Positions 1 through 13,700 of a stretch of 64,000 nt of DNA are shown one piece after another. The stretch lies in NCBI GenBank assembly GCA_964035795.1, contig OZ038322.1:22836359-22900358 (forward strand), written 5' to 3'. Every line of letters starts with the position of its first letter. Position 1 is the first letter of the stretch. The translations under genes and the position numbers were made by a program. This DNA is from Pterobdella sp. o SKG-2022 (taxonomy: Eukaryota; Annelida; Clitellata; Hirudinida; Piscicolidae). The notes beneath the pieces were generated by a model. It searched no databases. It was not told the origin of the DNA and worked only from the letters and a program-made list of their open reading frames with translations.

Positions 1-20
1 ATTAGAACTGAAGTACTTAC

Positions 21-1553
21 GGTTTTTGCTTAGAGCGATATTGAGTATCATCATCTTTGTTGTTAACGTTGATTGAATCATTGTTGCTATTTTTGATATT
101 TGTTTCGTTTTCATTATTATTATTTTCGATATGAGAATTATCATTTTGTAAATCGTCAGTCACGTGGCTTTTATTGCTAGATGTATGATTAATCAAAAGA
201 GGTTGATAAAGGTTGGCTTTGTTATGACTTGTCGTATGCCTCTGCAGCTTCAAGCTTGGAAATCTTCGCATTCTTTGGATAGAAAAAGTTTACTATGTAA
301 CACAGTTATGAAGTATCTTTGTGAGTTATCAGCCTCAAATGTGATTTAAAAAAAAAAGATAAATTTTTTTAAAATAGTTAAATTTTAAAAACTCATAATA
401 AACTTGTTATTTAGGATACAAACCTTCCAAAGAATGGAAATATTTTTTGTCTGGTGGAAGTTGGAGAGTTCGGCTGAGTACTGCAATATCCTGACCTCTG
501 CTCTGCCGCCTTTGCACGAGCTATAAAAGATGGCACATCACTGGAGTTTTTACCGCAGAATGTTAACCCTTCACTGTTAGCTAAACCTCCCAAACTTCCG
601 GTCGTTGTGACAAAGGGTGAAAAGTTCACGGGACTACCAATGTTAGCTAGTTTGACTTCTATGGGAGTTCCTGTACATGAATTTTGAAAATTTTTATGGG
701 ATGTTGTAGAATGGTTTGGATTAGTGTAGATGTTTCCAGCAACACGAGATGTTGTTGGAGATGTTATGGAAGAAAAGGATTTTGTTGAAATTTTTTGAGT
801 GGCATTGTTGTATGGAGGAGGAATGGATGGGTGCGACGAGTGGATGGTGGAGGGTGGGAAAGAAGAAACATCAATGAGAGGGTCATCAAGATAAACAGGT
901 TCTTGTTCTTGCTTTTCATTAGGGTGATAATAATGATACGAAGATAGTGGATGAAAGGTCGAATGTTTAGTTCCGTAATCTTTGGGCTCTTGAAATTCAA
1001 TAGGAGCTTCTATCACCACAGGATGTGGCTTGGGATAAAACTGCATTGGCTGTTTCTGCCGCTGTTGATTCAACAAAGCTATTGATTCTTCTTTCGATAA
1101 AATTTTTTCTATTGAAGATTTACTACTTGATTTGCTGACTGGAGAACTGGGGTTGGTGGCTGAGTAATGATCTGGCACAGACCATGTTCTCTCGAAAGGG
1201 GCTCTCAAAAAACCCGCTAACTTACCACTTCCTAAATGAGATTTCCTGTGTTTTGATGTGATTGATTTCGCATGGCCGTGCGTAGCGGAAGAAATGGTAG
1301 AATTGGCAGTTGAAACCGCATTGAAAGGTGGAACAAGATTGGGATTAGTTAAACTTGAAGATGGCGTGGAGTAGCTAGAGTCTGTAACTGAAAAGCCTCT
1401 TTGCATTAGTTTTTTCTTTTTCCCGTGAGAAGAATGGCTTACATTCCCGATACTATTGGACACAGACTTACTAGAGACTCCGTATGGAGGCGACGCTAGC
1501 TCTGACACCCTATCAGCCATTTGCTTGTTGAGGACTACCACATTAGTCCATAC
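21..1553 (-). CDS. Ser/Asn-rich protein of unknown function, internal part
   Basis: Two adjoining exons are visible, complement(21..272, 424..1553), and the gene runs off the left edge. The larger exon follows a clean acceptor (ctatctcag) and opens V-W-T-N-V-V-V-L-N-K, so its true start lies further upstream. Its donor is GGAAG|gtttgt in phase 2, which joins in frame to the next exon after ctatccaaag. That exon ends at AAACC|gtaagt. The protein part, about 460 residues, is rich in Ser, Thr, Pro and Asn, with a basic stretch (GKKKKLMQRG), RTWSVPDHYS, a mid-region of PPPYNN type and an Asn/Asp-rich tail, so most of it should be disordered. I recognise no catalytic or binding domain. It may be the cytoplasmic or scaffold tail of a larger protein. 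The exon structure is fairly convincing; the identity is open. Confidence 0.55.
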
Positions 1554-2652
1554 CTGAGATAGTTTTTATATTTCAATTAAGAGTTTAATTTTTGTTATGG
1601 CTATATTGTATTATAAATATAATGTAATTTGAAAAAATTTGATTTTTTCTTTAACTGTTACGCAATAAAGATTGAATTTTGAATCAAAAATATGAACTGT
1701 TTTAATATTAACTCAGAGAAAATAAAATATGAATTTAAAAATGTACTTTTTCATATGAATCAGCTTATTCATTTTTCTTCATACGCCTAGCCTCTAGAAG
1801 GTGTTTTTCAAAAACGATTTTTCTTATAAAAATCAATAAGGTTTACATACTCTTAAAACAGTGTTTAAGTGAAATATTTTCAAAATTATTTTTTAGCTTC
1901 ATATTAAAAATCATTTAAACTGAATATGAAATATTTAGCAATTTTTAATTTTTCAAAAACCGCTTTTATTTTTTTCTCTAAAATATTCAAAAACACTCAA
2001 AAATCACAGCTAACTTCAAACGATAAAACCGTATTAAAAACTTGTGAACGTAACCAATTCAATTATCAAAATTTTTTTACAGAAAAATTCACAAATGCAA
2101 CAAAAAAATTATCTTTTATCAAAACTGTTAAAGAAACGTTGAAAAATGTTAATATTGTCCAAAAAAAACTTTCAAAAATATCAAAAATTCACGCATTCTC
2201 TTCACTTCAAGCTTTCTTATGGCGTCAGGATATATCTGTGCCATACAATTTTATTGCTTAGTCTAGGTTACGATATAGCCACGATATAACAACATTCATA
2301 TGTATCTCTATAGTTAATATGTAAAATAGTATTTTAAAAATAATTTTTCAAAAATTAACATTTTGAAAGTTTAATTAACCTCGTATAAAAGAAAAGCATA
2401 CATAAGTAATGCATATAAAATCTGAAGCGTTTATCTTATTGGATCTACAATGTCATCTTTTTGAAATGTAAAAAAAATCATTTTCATTTTTTGAAAAAAT
2501 TTCATTAGTTGTTTGTGTGAAAAAAAATTTATTATTACATTTCATAATTTCAAGTGAACTTTAAATAATTTATATATTTAAGATCTTTTCGAGTTTTTAT
2601 TGACCTTGCCAGTTCGCCATATTTCTAATAACGTTGGGTTCTTGTAGCAAAA
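1554..2652. other. Intergenic/intron, AT-rich, nothing recognised
   Basis: AT-rich DNA between the minus-strand gene and the ATP synthase start. It contains the upstream intron of the left gene and the presumed promoter and 5' leader of ATP synthase alpha. A plus-strand open frame at 1926–2261 is Lys/Phe/Asn-rich, as expected for random AT-rich sequence, with no motif. No TATA box or other site can be assigned with confidence. Confidence 0.5.
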
Positions 2653-5642
<2,990 letters not shown>

Positions 5643-5751
5643 GATGTTTCAAAGATGATTGTTACTAATATTATTATTAGGTTTCATTTCGATGCCTAAG
5701 TTTTTTAGGTGGGTTATTAGAGAATTGGTCATTTGTGATTGACACGTTAAT

Positions 5752-5757
5752 AATAAA
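5752..5757 (+). terminator. Poly(A) signal of ATP5F1A
   Basis: AATAAA lies 110 bases after the stop codon in the plausible 3' UTR, the only canonical hexamer immediately downstream of this gene. Confidence 0.5.
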
Positions 5758-7390
5758 TAATCGTGTTTAAATGATTAATATTTTTTAAATTAAAATTTTT
5801 TATTTCCAATAAACTAAGGTTTTTAGATATTTTTGAGACTATCTATACAAGTGTCCAAGTGAGAAAATTGTTTACATCCATCCAAATGAAATATCTATGT
5901 CGCCAAAAAAAGAATATTCTAAGTACATTCAATAATTTTGATTTTGTACGTATAAATGAGAGATTTTCAAGAACCGTTCGATACAACTAGAATTTTTGTG
6001 CATTCAAAATTTCAAAAGTAGTTATTTGTCGAAAATGTATCTGAGAAATAGTCTTTCTTGGTTGACGATTTTTTGAAGTTCCTTGCGTTGTATTTTTTCG
6101 CCGGTCGGTGATCTCCCAAAAAAATGGTTTATTAAGTAAATGTTTGTAGATTATTTTAACATCTTTTGTTTGTCTTAACCTATCTTACTCTGTGTTAATT
6201 TATGGGCGTTTACAAATGCTACTTCTGAAGCCTTTTTCACTCTGGTAGTTATGTATGGTTCAAATAGTTTCAATTTCTTGTGCTTCAAATGAGTAACGAG
6301 ATACTAATTTATTAAATGATAAATTTAGTATTGCTGAACCTGTAAATGTTGCTATTCACGGACAAAATTCTCAGTTTTAAACTAGTACTTTTGCAAGCAT
6401 CTTTTTTGGTAAACTTAATGACAAAGCAACTTTATTCTGCTTTTCTCGAAATATTTGATGCACAAATTTTCATTTTTATAGTTCTTACGAGAATGAATAC
6501 TCGTGAGAAAGTTATCGACACCAAACACTGTTCTGCTTCTAAGGTTATCTGATTGGCTATACAATCACAATTATCAAGAATTCTGGTGAGGCTCCCACAA
6601 CATGGCTCAACACTAAGACAGCTTTTTTAGTTTTAAAAAAAATTTACTTTCCTTCCTCGTAAAAAGAAAAAGGCATCAAAAGTATGAGAGTAAGCCACCT
6701 TTAGTGGCCAAACTGGAACAATTTCTTTAAGCCAACACGCAACTTAAATATACAAAACCACATTTTAATGGAAGAGATGTACCCGCAAATAAAGCTAATG
6801 AAAGACCGGATCAAAACACTCCGGTTTAAAATTAAACCATGGAGTGAATAAGACAAGTTCACGGAAAAAAATTCTACGAATGCTAGTTTCGGAAGACAAA
6901 CATGTCATAAACTGTTGGCGCTGGTGAAAACCGCTAATCATAGACGTGGCTCAAATGCACACTTTAACTAACTCACAAAAATATAATTGATTGGTTGGTG
7001 AGTAATCTCGACTTTTGATAAGATAATTTTTTAAATATTGCATTGTAAATTATAAAAAATTAAATTGATTTTGCAGCATCACACAAGCCTAGAACATAAA
7101 ACTTGAAAAACTCGAAATATGATTCATGAATTTTTCAAACTAAAAAAAAGAAATGAAAAAATTAATGAACATCGTCTATGTTTTTTTTTCAAACTTTTCA
7201 AATGAAATAGTTTTGTATTGAGTAATTTTTACATTTGATTGGTTGCTGATTAATTGATAAACATAAATTGAAGTTTTCGTTTTATTTGTGTAACTTTAAA
7301 AAGTGAAATTCAAATAAACATTTTTTTCAAAAATTCATAATCAACTAATGAAATATATTTTTGTGAGTTGGTCGAGACTTTTGTGCGATA
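5758..7390. other. Intergenic, no gene recognised
   Basis: AT-rich sequence without conserved coding signal. The open frame at 6346–6552 has no motif. The part from 6580 to 6980 is less AT-rich than its surroundings and could be an old transposon remnant, but I cannot classify it. Confidence 0.4.
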
Positions 7391-7850
7391 AAAAATTACC
7401 GTAGATACAGCTTCAATCCTATTGGTCAGGGTAAAAAACGTAAGGCTTTCTTGGTATCTTCGCGATAGAAATAAAGAACTTTACTAGCTTTTTATGCCAA
7501 CCAATAGGATTGAAGCAGATTTAGACATTATCTATTTTTAAAATATTAATAAAAAACCGTAAAACATTATCAAAGCAAATGAAATATTATTGAAAAATAA
7601 CAAAACTAAACCAAAACAATTCTTTCTTAGCGGAAGAAACAGCAAATTTAAGTCTGATCAAAATCTGCTTCAATCCTAGTTTTATTTTAAAATAGCAAAA
7701 CCAAAACAATCCTTTCTTAGCGAACGAAATAGCATATTTGTGAAATCTGGTCTAAATCTGTTTCAGTCCTATTTTATTGCGAAAATATTAATAAAAAATA
7801 GCATAAAAAACCCATCCCAAACAATGCTTCAATCCTATTGGCTATTAAAA
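7391..7850. repeat. Short inverted and tandem repeats around 'cttcaatcctattgg'
   Basis: The motif gcttcaatcctattgg occurs near 7411, inverted at 7502–7519 (ccaataggattgaagc), and again in degenerate or full form near 7668 and 7826. Between them a unit of roughly 80–90 bp (accaaaacaattctttctta type, ending in the motif) is present twice in tandem at about 7610–7785. This looks like decayed satellite-like or foldback transposon sequence. Confidence 0.55.
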
Positions 7851-7870
7851 AAACTAGAACAGTTCTTTTG

Positions 7871-8940
7871 CAGGCACTTCGCGATCATGCAAAAAGTATT
7901 GATTAGCTTTAGGCACCAATCATAGAACTCCAAAAAAATTGTGAAAATACTGAAATAATCATTTTTAGAAGTTTTATGAAAAAAACTAACATTATCAACT
8001 AACAAAGCTTTTTGTACAATCCGTGAATATTTAAACACACACGAATATTTTCAAGAAAAAAAAACTAACATTTTTCAAAGCCTATGATTGGTCCAATTTG
8101 AAACAGCTTTTTAATTCTTAGAACTTCTTTACAGTTCTTTTACTTCCTTTTGAACTTCTTTAATCAACAGGCACTTCGCGATCAAGCAAGAGTACTGAAG
8201 GGCGAGCCTATAGTTTCTGAACCAATCATAGAATTTCAAAAAAATTGTGAAAAATACTGAAATAATCATTTTTAAAAGTTTTATAAAAAAAACTAACATT
8301 TTTTAACTAACAAAGTTTTTTGTACAATCCATGAATATTTAAACTTTATGATACTTGAAAATTGATTTGCATACATTTGGATTGACTTATCAGCGTTGAA
8401 AATCCACATTTGGGGTTTTTTGAATAGATTTTAAATATAAAAATGTTCATTGTGCATAATTTTAATTCTAAAAATAAATAATAAATTCTAACAAAATCCT
8501 AACAAAGCATATGATTGATGCATAGCTGATTGGCTAATCTTAAAACAATGCATCGCACCTTGGAACTTCTTTATTTTAATCATAGGCTTTGTTAGTTAAA
8601 AAATTTTAGTTTTTTTTCTCTTGAAAATATTCATGTATCGGGATGTTTGAATATTCACGGATTGTACAAAAAGCTTTGTTAGTTGATAATGTTAGTTTTT
8701 TTTTCATAAAACTTCTTCAATGTATCAGAATGTTCTTAAAATTTACTTAAACATAGTGTTTTTGGAATAAATATTTTTTTTCCAAATAACAAAAAAAAAT
8801 AGTTTTATTCAGATACGAATGTAAAAAAATGATTATTTCAGTACTTTCACAATTTTTTTGGAGTTCTATGATTGGTTCATCAACTATAGGCTCGCGCCTA
8901 AAGCTCTTCAATGCTTTTTGCATGAGCGCGAAGTGCCTGT
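7871..8940. mobile_element. Cluster of three copies of a ~0.25–0.4 kb non-autonomous repeat
   Basis: Copies share the start 'caggcacttcgcg', the inner block 'aattgtgaaa.actgaaataa', the block 'caaagctttttgtacaatcc' and the end 'caaagcctatgatt'. Copy 1 (+) covers about 7871–8130. Copy 2 (+) starts at 8167 and is recognisable to about 8350, with its end piece at 8528–8576. Copy 3 (−) covers about 8578–8940. A fourth copy at 13150–13548 supplies clean ends. There is no coding capacity. The inner 'accaatcatag' is repeated inverted near the other end. Superfamily is uncertain. Confidence 0.7.
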
Positions 8941-9039
8941 AAAATATTAAGTTCACATTTAATCGGTGTTATTAAGCATTTATTTTTTTATTTTATACGA
9001 CTTTTAAATTTGGTCGTTATATGTTTATAAAATTTAACA

Positions 9040-11163
9040 ATGAGTAATTCAAATAGAAGTAAGTATTCAAATTATACCATACCAAAATCATTGAAAGCTA
9101 AGTTGTTTTTCAATTACGAAGCTTTAAGTAACGAGCTTATTTAGTAACATTACCAAAATGTATTGTGTTTATATTTTGGATTTATTCTTTTTCCATTTTT
9201 TTTAACTTTCCAACTTTTGTCTCAAAATACTTTTGAAAAGATATTTCATCCTACAAAATGTACCTATAATATATTTTCCATCAGGTAGTGAAAATGAAGA
9301 TTTAGAACCATACGTTAAAAGAATATCTAGCATTTTGAAAGGTTATTACAGTTTCCCAAAAGGAATAACAGAGATCTTTGACTTTTTGTTTCTGGGAGAT
9401 GAAGAAGATGCTAGAAACTTAAGTTTATTGGAATCTAGAGGTATTACTCATGTAATTAATTGTGCTTCATCATACATAGATACTGGAAATGATTTCTACA
9501 ATTCATCCATCAAAAGGTATTTTTATAATGTTATATGCATTAGTTTATTGTTCAAAACTAAAAAATTGTTTTTTTGTTTTTTATTAGTAATATATGGCAT
9601 ATTCTCATCATCAGTGAGTACCAAAATATCAAAATATAATCAGTGACAAAAACTTGTAGATACATAGAGTTTGAGGCAGAGGATGAAGATGACTATGATA
9701 TATTTCAGCATTTTGATGAAGCCAAAGAAATGATAGAGGATGCAAGACAAACAAATGGTAAGGCCTTAGTACATTGTGTAATGGGGATCAATAGAAGTGC
9801 CTCTTTGGTCACTGCCTATGTTATGCTGCACAAACAATGGGGTCCTATCACAGCTGTGAAGTGAGTCTTGCTGATTATAATTGTACAAAAACAAATACTT
9901 GAATTATTAGATCAAATAGTGTGCATTTCAAATGAAATTTTTCTACATTTTTTGATTTGATAAACTTAGTGTTTGTTTTTGAACAGTCAAGTTATTTAGG
10001 TCAATCTATTTAAGTCTTATATTTTTTTCAATTATTTATTTTCAGTAAAAAAAATTTTATTTTTTGTTCAAGAAAATTTCTAGACTTACCAATTATTTAA
10101 TTAAGTTTTTCAAAAATATTTCAATAAAATTCAAATTTCAATCAAAGTTTGACTCAGTAAAAAGCCTAGATATTCACATTCAACTGCCTCCAACTTAGAG
10201 TTTTCAATTGACGGTTTTTGGCTATGAGTTTTATAAAAGTAGGCTCCCGTATCCGGTATTGGCAGAATGATATTTTGTATCAATGTCATTAACCTTAGTG
10301 TATGATTCTTGCTGGCAACAGCAAGTCAAACAGTCCAAGCGTGTGAACGGCGCATCTTGAATTCAATAATTTGTAGTTTAGGACTGACAGTTTTAAGAAA
10401 ATTTGAAATAAATGGGCTTTCTTTTGGAGTTTTTGACATAGTTATTTCCAATATTCAAGACCCTCAATCCCAGTAACTGGGACATGTAAACCGTATAATC
10501 TATATGGATAAAGATAATAACAAACCTCAATAAACCAGAAACAAAGAAAAGGATTTTTGGTGAAATCATTTTACCTACTATGACCTACACTTGCCAGACA
10601 TGGTTGTTGAGTGACAGCAAACTAGAAGCACTCTGCATATCCCAGAGAAAAATAGAGCGAGCATTTCTAGGAATAACACTACTCGATAAAAAACCTAATT
10701 ACTGGATTCGAACTAAGACAAATATTTGCGACGTTAAAGATACTTACAAAGATAACCTACACTAGTGGGCGAGGCATTTGACAAGATTCACGGATAGATG
10801 GGTTGATTCTCTGAAAAAATACTATGGAGTCAACTGGATGGCTGTGGCAAATGACAGAAAGCAGTGGAAGATGTCAAGAGAGGGGTTCCTCCAACAGGAG
10901 TGAGGCGACACCAGTCACCAGTCCTAATAATAATAATAATAACAAGCTTCTATAAAAAAATAAAATGGCAACATTGGCTCAAGAATAATTAAATCATTTT
11001 CAAGGTACGTAAACGATGCCCGCAAAACAATCCTCTCAAACGATTCTTTCCGGTGAGTTCAACTAGCACCAAAAGAATCAACATTTATATATTATGTCTT
11101 ATTTACAGACTTCAATTGGTGAAGTTTGCTGAGAAGCATGACTTGTTGAAATATGACACTTGA
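9040..11163 (+). CDS. Small atypical dual-specificity protein phosphatase
   Basis: Removes phosphate from Tyr and Ser/Thr of protein substrates through a cysteinyl-phosphate intermediate. Exons: 9040..9058, 9285..9516, 9660..9860, 11005..11052, 11109..11163; all junctions are GT–AG and in phase, giving 184 aa. The start MSNSNR lies in a 19-nt first exon with donor A|gtaagt; no earlier in-frame start is needed. The catalytic loop H122-C123-V-M-G-I-N-R129-S fits HCx5R(S). The general-acid region is acidic (EAEDEDDYD, residues 89–97), and the N-terminal block EIFDFLFLGDEEDARN fits the DUSP fold. The C-terminal NDSFRLQLVKF resembles the DUSP3-like ending. No MAPK-docking rhodanese domain, membrane segment or signal peptide is present, so it belongs with atypical DUSPs; I cannot name the orthologue. 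Intron 3 (1.1 kb) holds a LINE tail on the same strand. Confidence 0.92.
10535..10945 (+). mobile_element. RTE-like LINE 3' end in DUSP intron 3
   Basis: The interrupted frame reads CQTWLLSDSKLEAL, then QRKIERAFLGITLLD, then (after stops) WARHLTRFTDRWVDSLKKY and NDRKQWKMSREGFLQQE. This order (RT C-terminus, 'QRKxERAxLGITLxD', 'W.GHxxR..D.RW', 'DR..W....E.F.QQ') is the known C-terminal end of a common RTE-type non-LTR element. It ends at 10925–10943 in a (TAA)n tail, usual for such elements. It is 5'-truncated and carries stops, so it is dead. Confidence 0.8.
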
Positions 11164-12599
11164 AGTGTGCAGATGATTTTCAATCTAAGAAAATATTTGC
11201 TTTTTCAATTGCTATAATGAACTTCTAATCAAACTGAAAGCAATAAGATGAACTACACAATTTCAAGAAGGATAGTACATTGTTTCATTGAATCAATTAA
11301 TGAGCGAAGCTTTTCGTAAGATTACCTCACTTTTTCAAGTAGTCGATATTTAAATCATTCCTTGAAAAGCTTCGTACATTGGTTGCTTCGATATAACTCT
11401 ATTTTTGTTTTTATATACCCGTGAAAATGATGCATATAAATATATTTCAATTTTTTACAAAATCTTAAAAATTTTTTCACCATACATTAGTTATAAATAA
11501 AAAATCTGAGTTATCTTTTTCTGTTTGTTTTTGGCCAGTGCGTTCCTTCATGCTAATAAACAGTTCTAGTTTTTCATAAAATTCTCTTCAACTTTTATTA
11601 GTCACAAAAAATTTTTTTGGTAACCCTATAAGGATGAAAAATACGCTCTGAAAATTTCTTCTCCTCACCCAAACACTTCATACAAGTTTCATTAATAAGT
11701 ATAATAGCATAAATCAAATTTCAAGGTCAACACAAAGTATTAATTTTAAAAAGACACGAAGCTTTTCGTAAGACTAGCTTACATTATCACTTGATAAGCT
11801 TCGTGTCTTTTTTAAAGTGTGTTTGTTGACCTTACATTTTCATTCATAACGTTATAAAGTAGTATGGTTACACATACTATATATAATAAACATAAATATC
11901 AATGGTACGTGGCTTTCAAGTCCGAGTCTTTCGAAAATCTGGGCTAAACTTCACAGATTTTCATTTATTTGAATGAAAATATTAGCCTGAATAGCACCAA
12001 TGTACAAAAACGACATTAAGTTTTATTGAACGAAATAATGAAAAAAGCTTTTGTTTGATAATTAAATTATCAAATACAGTTGGAAAATATGTTATATGGT
12101 TACTAAAACTATGCTTTCATCTATTCCAAACGTTTAGTAATAGGCTTTTGACCATTAAAATTAAATTTTTGAAAATTTACAAGTTGCCATTTTAAAAATG
12201 CGAAATTACATTGTCATCCTGTAATTTCAGCTTTTGCAGTGTAGTGTAGTCGAAGGCTTCTTATGATATTAATCATTTTCACGTACGGAGTTTCTGTTGC
12301 GCAATAAAAAATTCCACAGAGAAATAGAAAAGTTTACATAAGAAAGGTGAAACTTTGATTGATTTTTAGTTAGTGATATTCAAATTTGGTTTAAAGATCT
12401 TCTAGTGAGTCGTATGCATTTGGTAATGAAAATTTTCCATAAGCAACTGAAATATTCTGTTTTAGATAAACATTCATTTTTCCAAAATTTAGAAAAAAAC
12501 GGACATTATCATGTCCCAACGTGTCGATGGCATGAGACTTTTCTAAAAATATTTCATACAGTGTTGAGAGGAAATCATTCACGATTATAATTGAAACTA
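11164..12599. other. Intergenic with two hairpin repeats
   Basis: No gene recognised. Two foldback structures of the 'acgaagcttttcgtaag' family are present. One lies at 11304–11374, with terminal arms of about 12 bp. The other lies at about 11722–11834, with arms around aaaagacacgaagctt (left) and aagcttcgtgtctttt (right) and outer arms containing aaggtcaaca. The small frames near 12391–12590 have no recognisable motif. Confidence 0.5.
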
Positions 12600-13700
12600 C
12601 ACCATATCGAACGATTCAACTATACACCCTACTGTACGGCTCTGAAGCATGGGTAACTTATCGTCACAACGTGCGACTCTGAAGCGTTTCCACCAGCGCT
12701 GTCTCCGAATTATTCTCAACATTCACTGGAGCAATTAAGTCACAGATGTTGAGGTTCTTGAACAAGCGGAGATCACTAGTATTGAAGCCATGCTAATAAA
12801 GTCACAGCTAAGCTGGGCAGAACATGTCTTCAGAATGAGCGATTATCGCTTACCCAAGATGATCCTGTATGGCGAGCTCTCAACTAGCCACCGTGACAGA
12901 GGGGCATCAAAGAGGCGTTATAAAGACTCCTTGAAAAAATCGCTCAGTACCTACCACATTGACCATAACCAGTGGTCTACTTTCGCGGCCGACCAAGGCT
13001 TTTGGCGCCACATCATCCACCAGACTGCTTCTTCTTTTGAGAATTCTCGCAAAATCAACCTGAAGGAAAAACCTTGCAAGAGAGAAAATCGTGACGCCTC
13101 AACAGTTGTACCTGACATAATCTTTAACTGTACTCGCTGTGGTCGTGCCACAGGCACTTCGCTCTCACATTAAAATCATCGATTAGCTTTAGCCTATAGT
13201 TGATGAACCAATCATAGAACTTCAAAAAAATTGTGAAAGTACTGAAATAATCATTTTTTTTACATTCGTATCTGAATAAAACTATTTTTTTTTGTTATTT
13301 GGAAAAAAAAATCTTTCAAAAACGTTGTTTAAGAAAATTTTAAGAACATTCTGATACATTGAAGAAGTTTTATGAAAAAAAAACTAACATTATCAACTAA
13401 CAAAGCTTTTTGTACAATCCGTGAATATTTAAACATTATGATACATGAATATTTACAAGAAAAAAACATTTTTCAACTAACAAAGCCTATGATTGGTCCA
13501 ACTTAAAACGGAGGCACAAATGCTTTTGCCGCTTGGAACTTCTTTTTCGTCGTACCTGCCTATCTCACATTGGCCTAATTAACTACGAGCACGCTTGCAG
13601 TAGACGTGGGAACCCCTTTCATAAAAGTCTCGTTCGCGAAGTTAAACCAAGAGAGAGACACCATATCGAATGATTCAACTATACAGGGTTATAAAAGTAA
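12600..13700 (+). mobile_element. LINE 3' end with C2H2-type finger, split by an insertion
   Basis: A decayed frame reads YTLLYGSEAWVTYRHN, RFHQRCLRIILNIHW, SIEAMLIKSQLSWAEHVFRM, LYGELSTSHRDRG, KRRYKDSLKKSLS and then the finger NCTRCGRA. It is interrupted at 13149 by a 399-bp element and continues at 13557 as CLSHIGLINYEHAC. This order is the typical tail of an RTE-like LINE common in invertebrates. One in-frame stop (after IHWSN) and loss of the 5' part show it is inactive. Confidence 0.85.
13142..13556 (+). mobile_element. 399-bp non-autonomous element with 8-bp target duplication
   Basis: The element occupies 13150–13548 and is flanked by GTCGTGCC (13142–13149) and GTCGTACC (13549–13556), one mismatch in 8. 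Removing it and one flank restores the LINE reading frame exactly across its CxxC…H finger. The same family forms the cluster at 7871–8940. Eight-base duplications are typical of hAT-type DNA transposons, but I do not see matching terminal inverted repeats, so the class is inferred only weakly. Confidence 0.8.
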
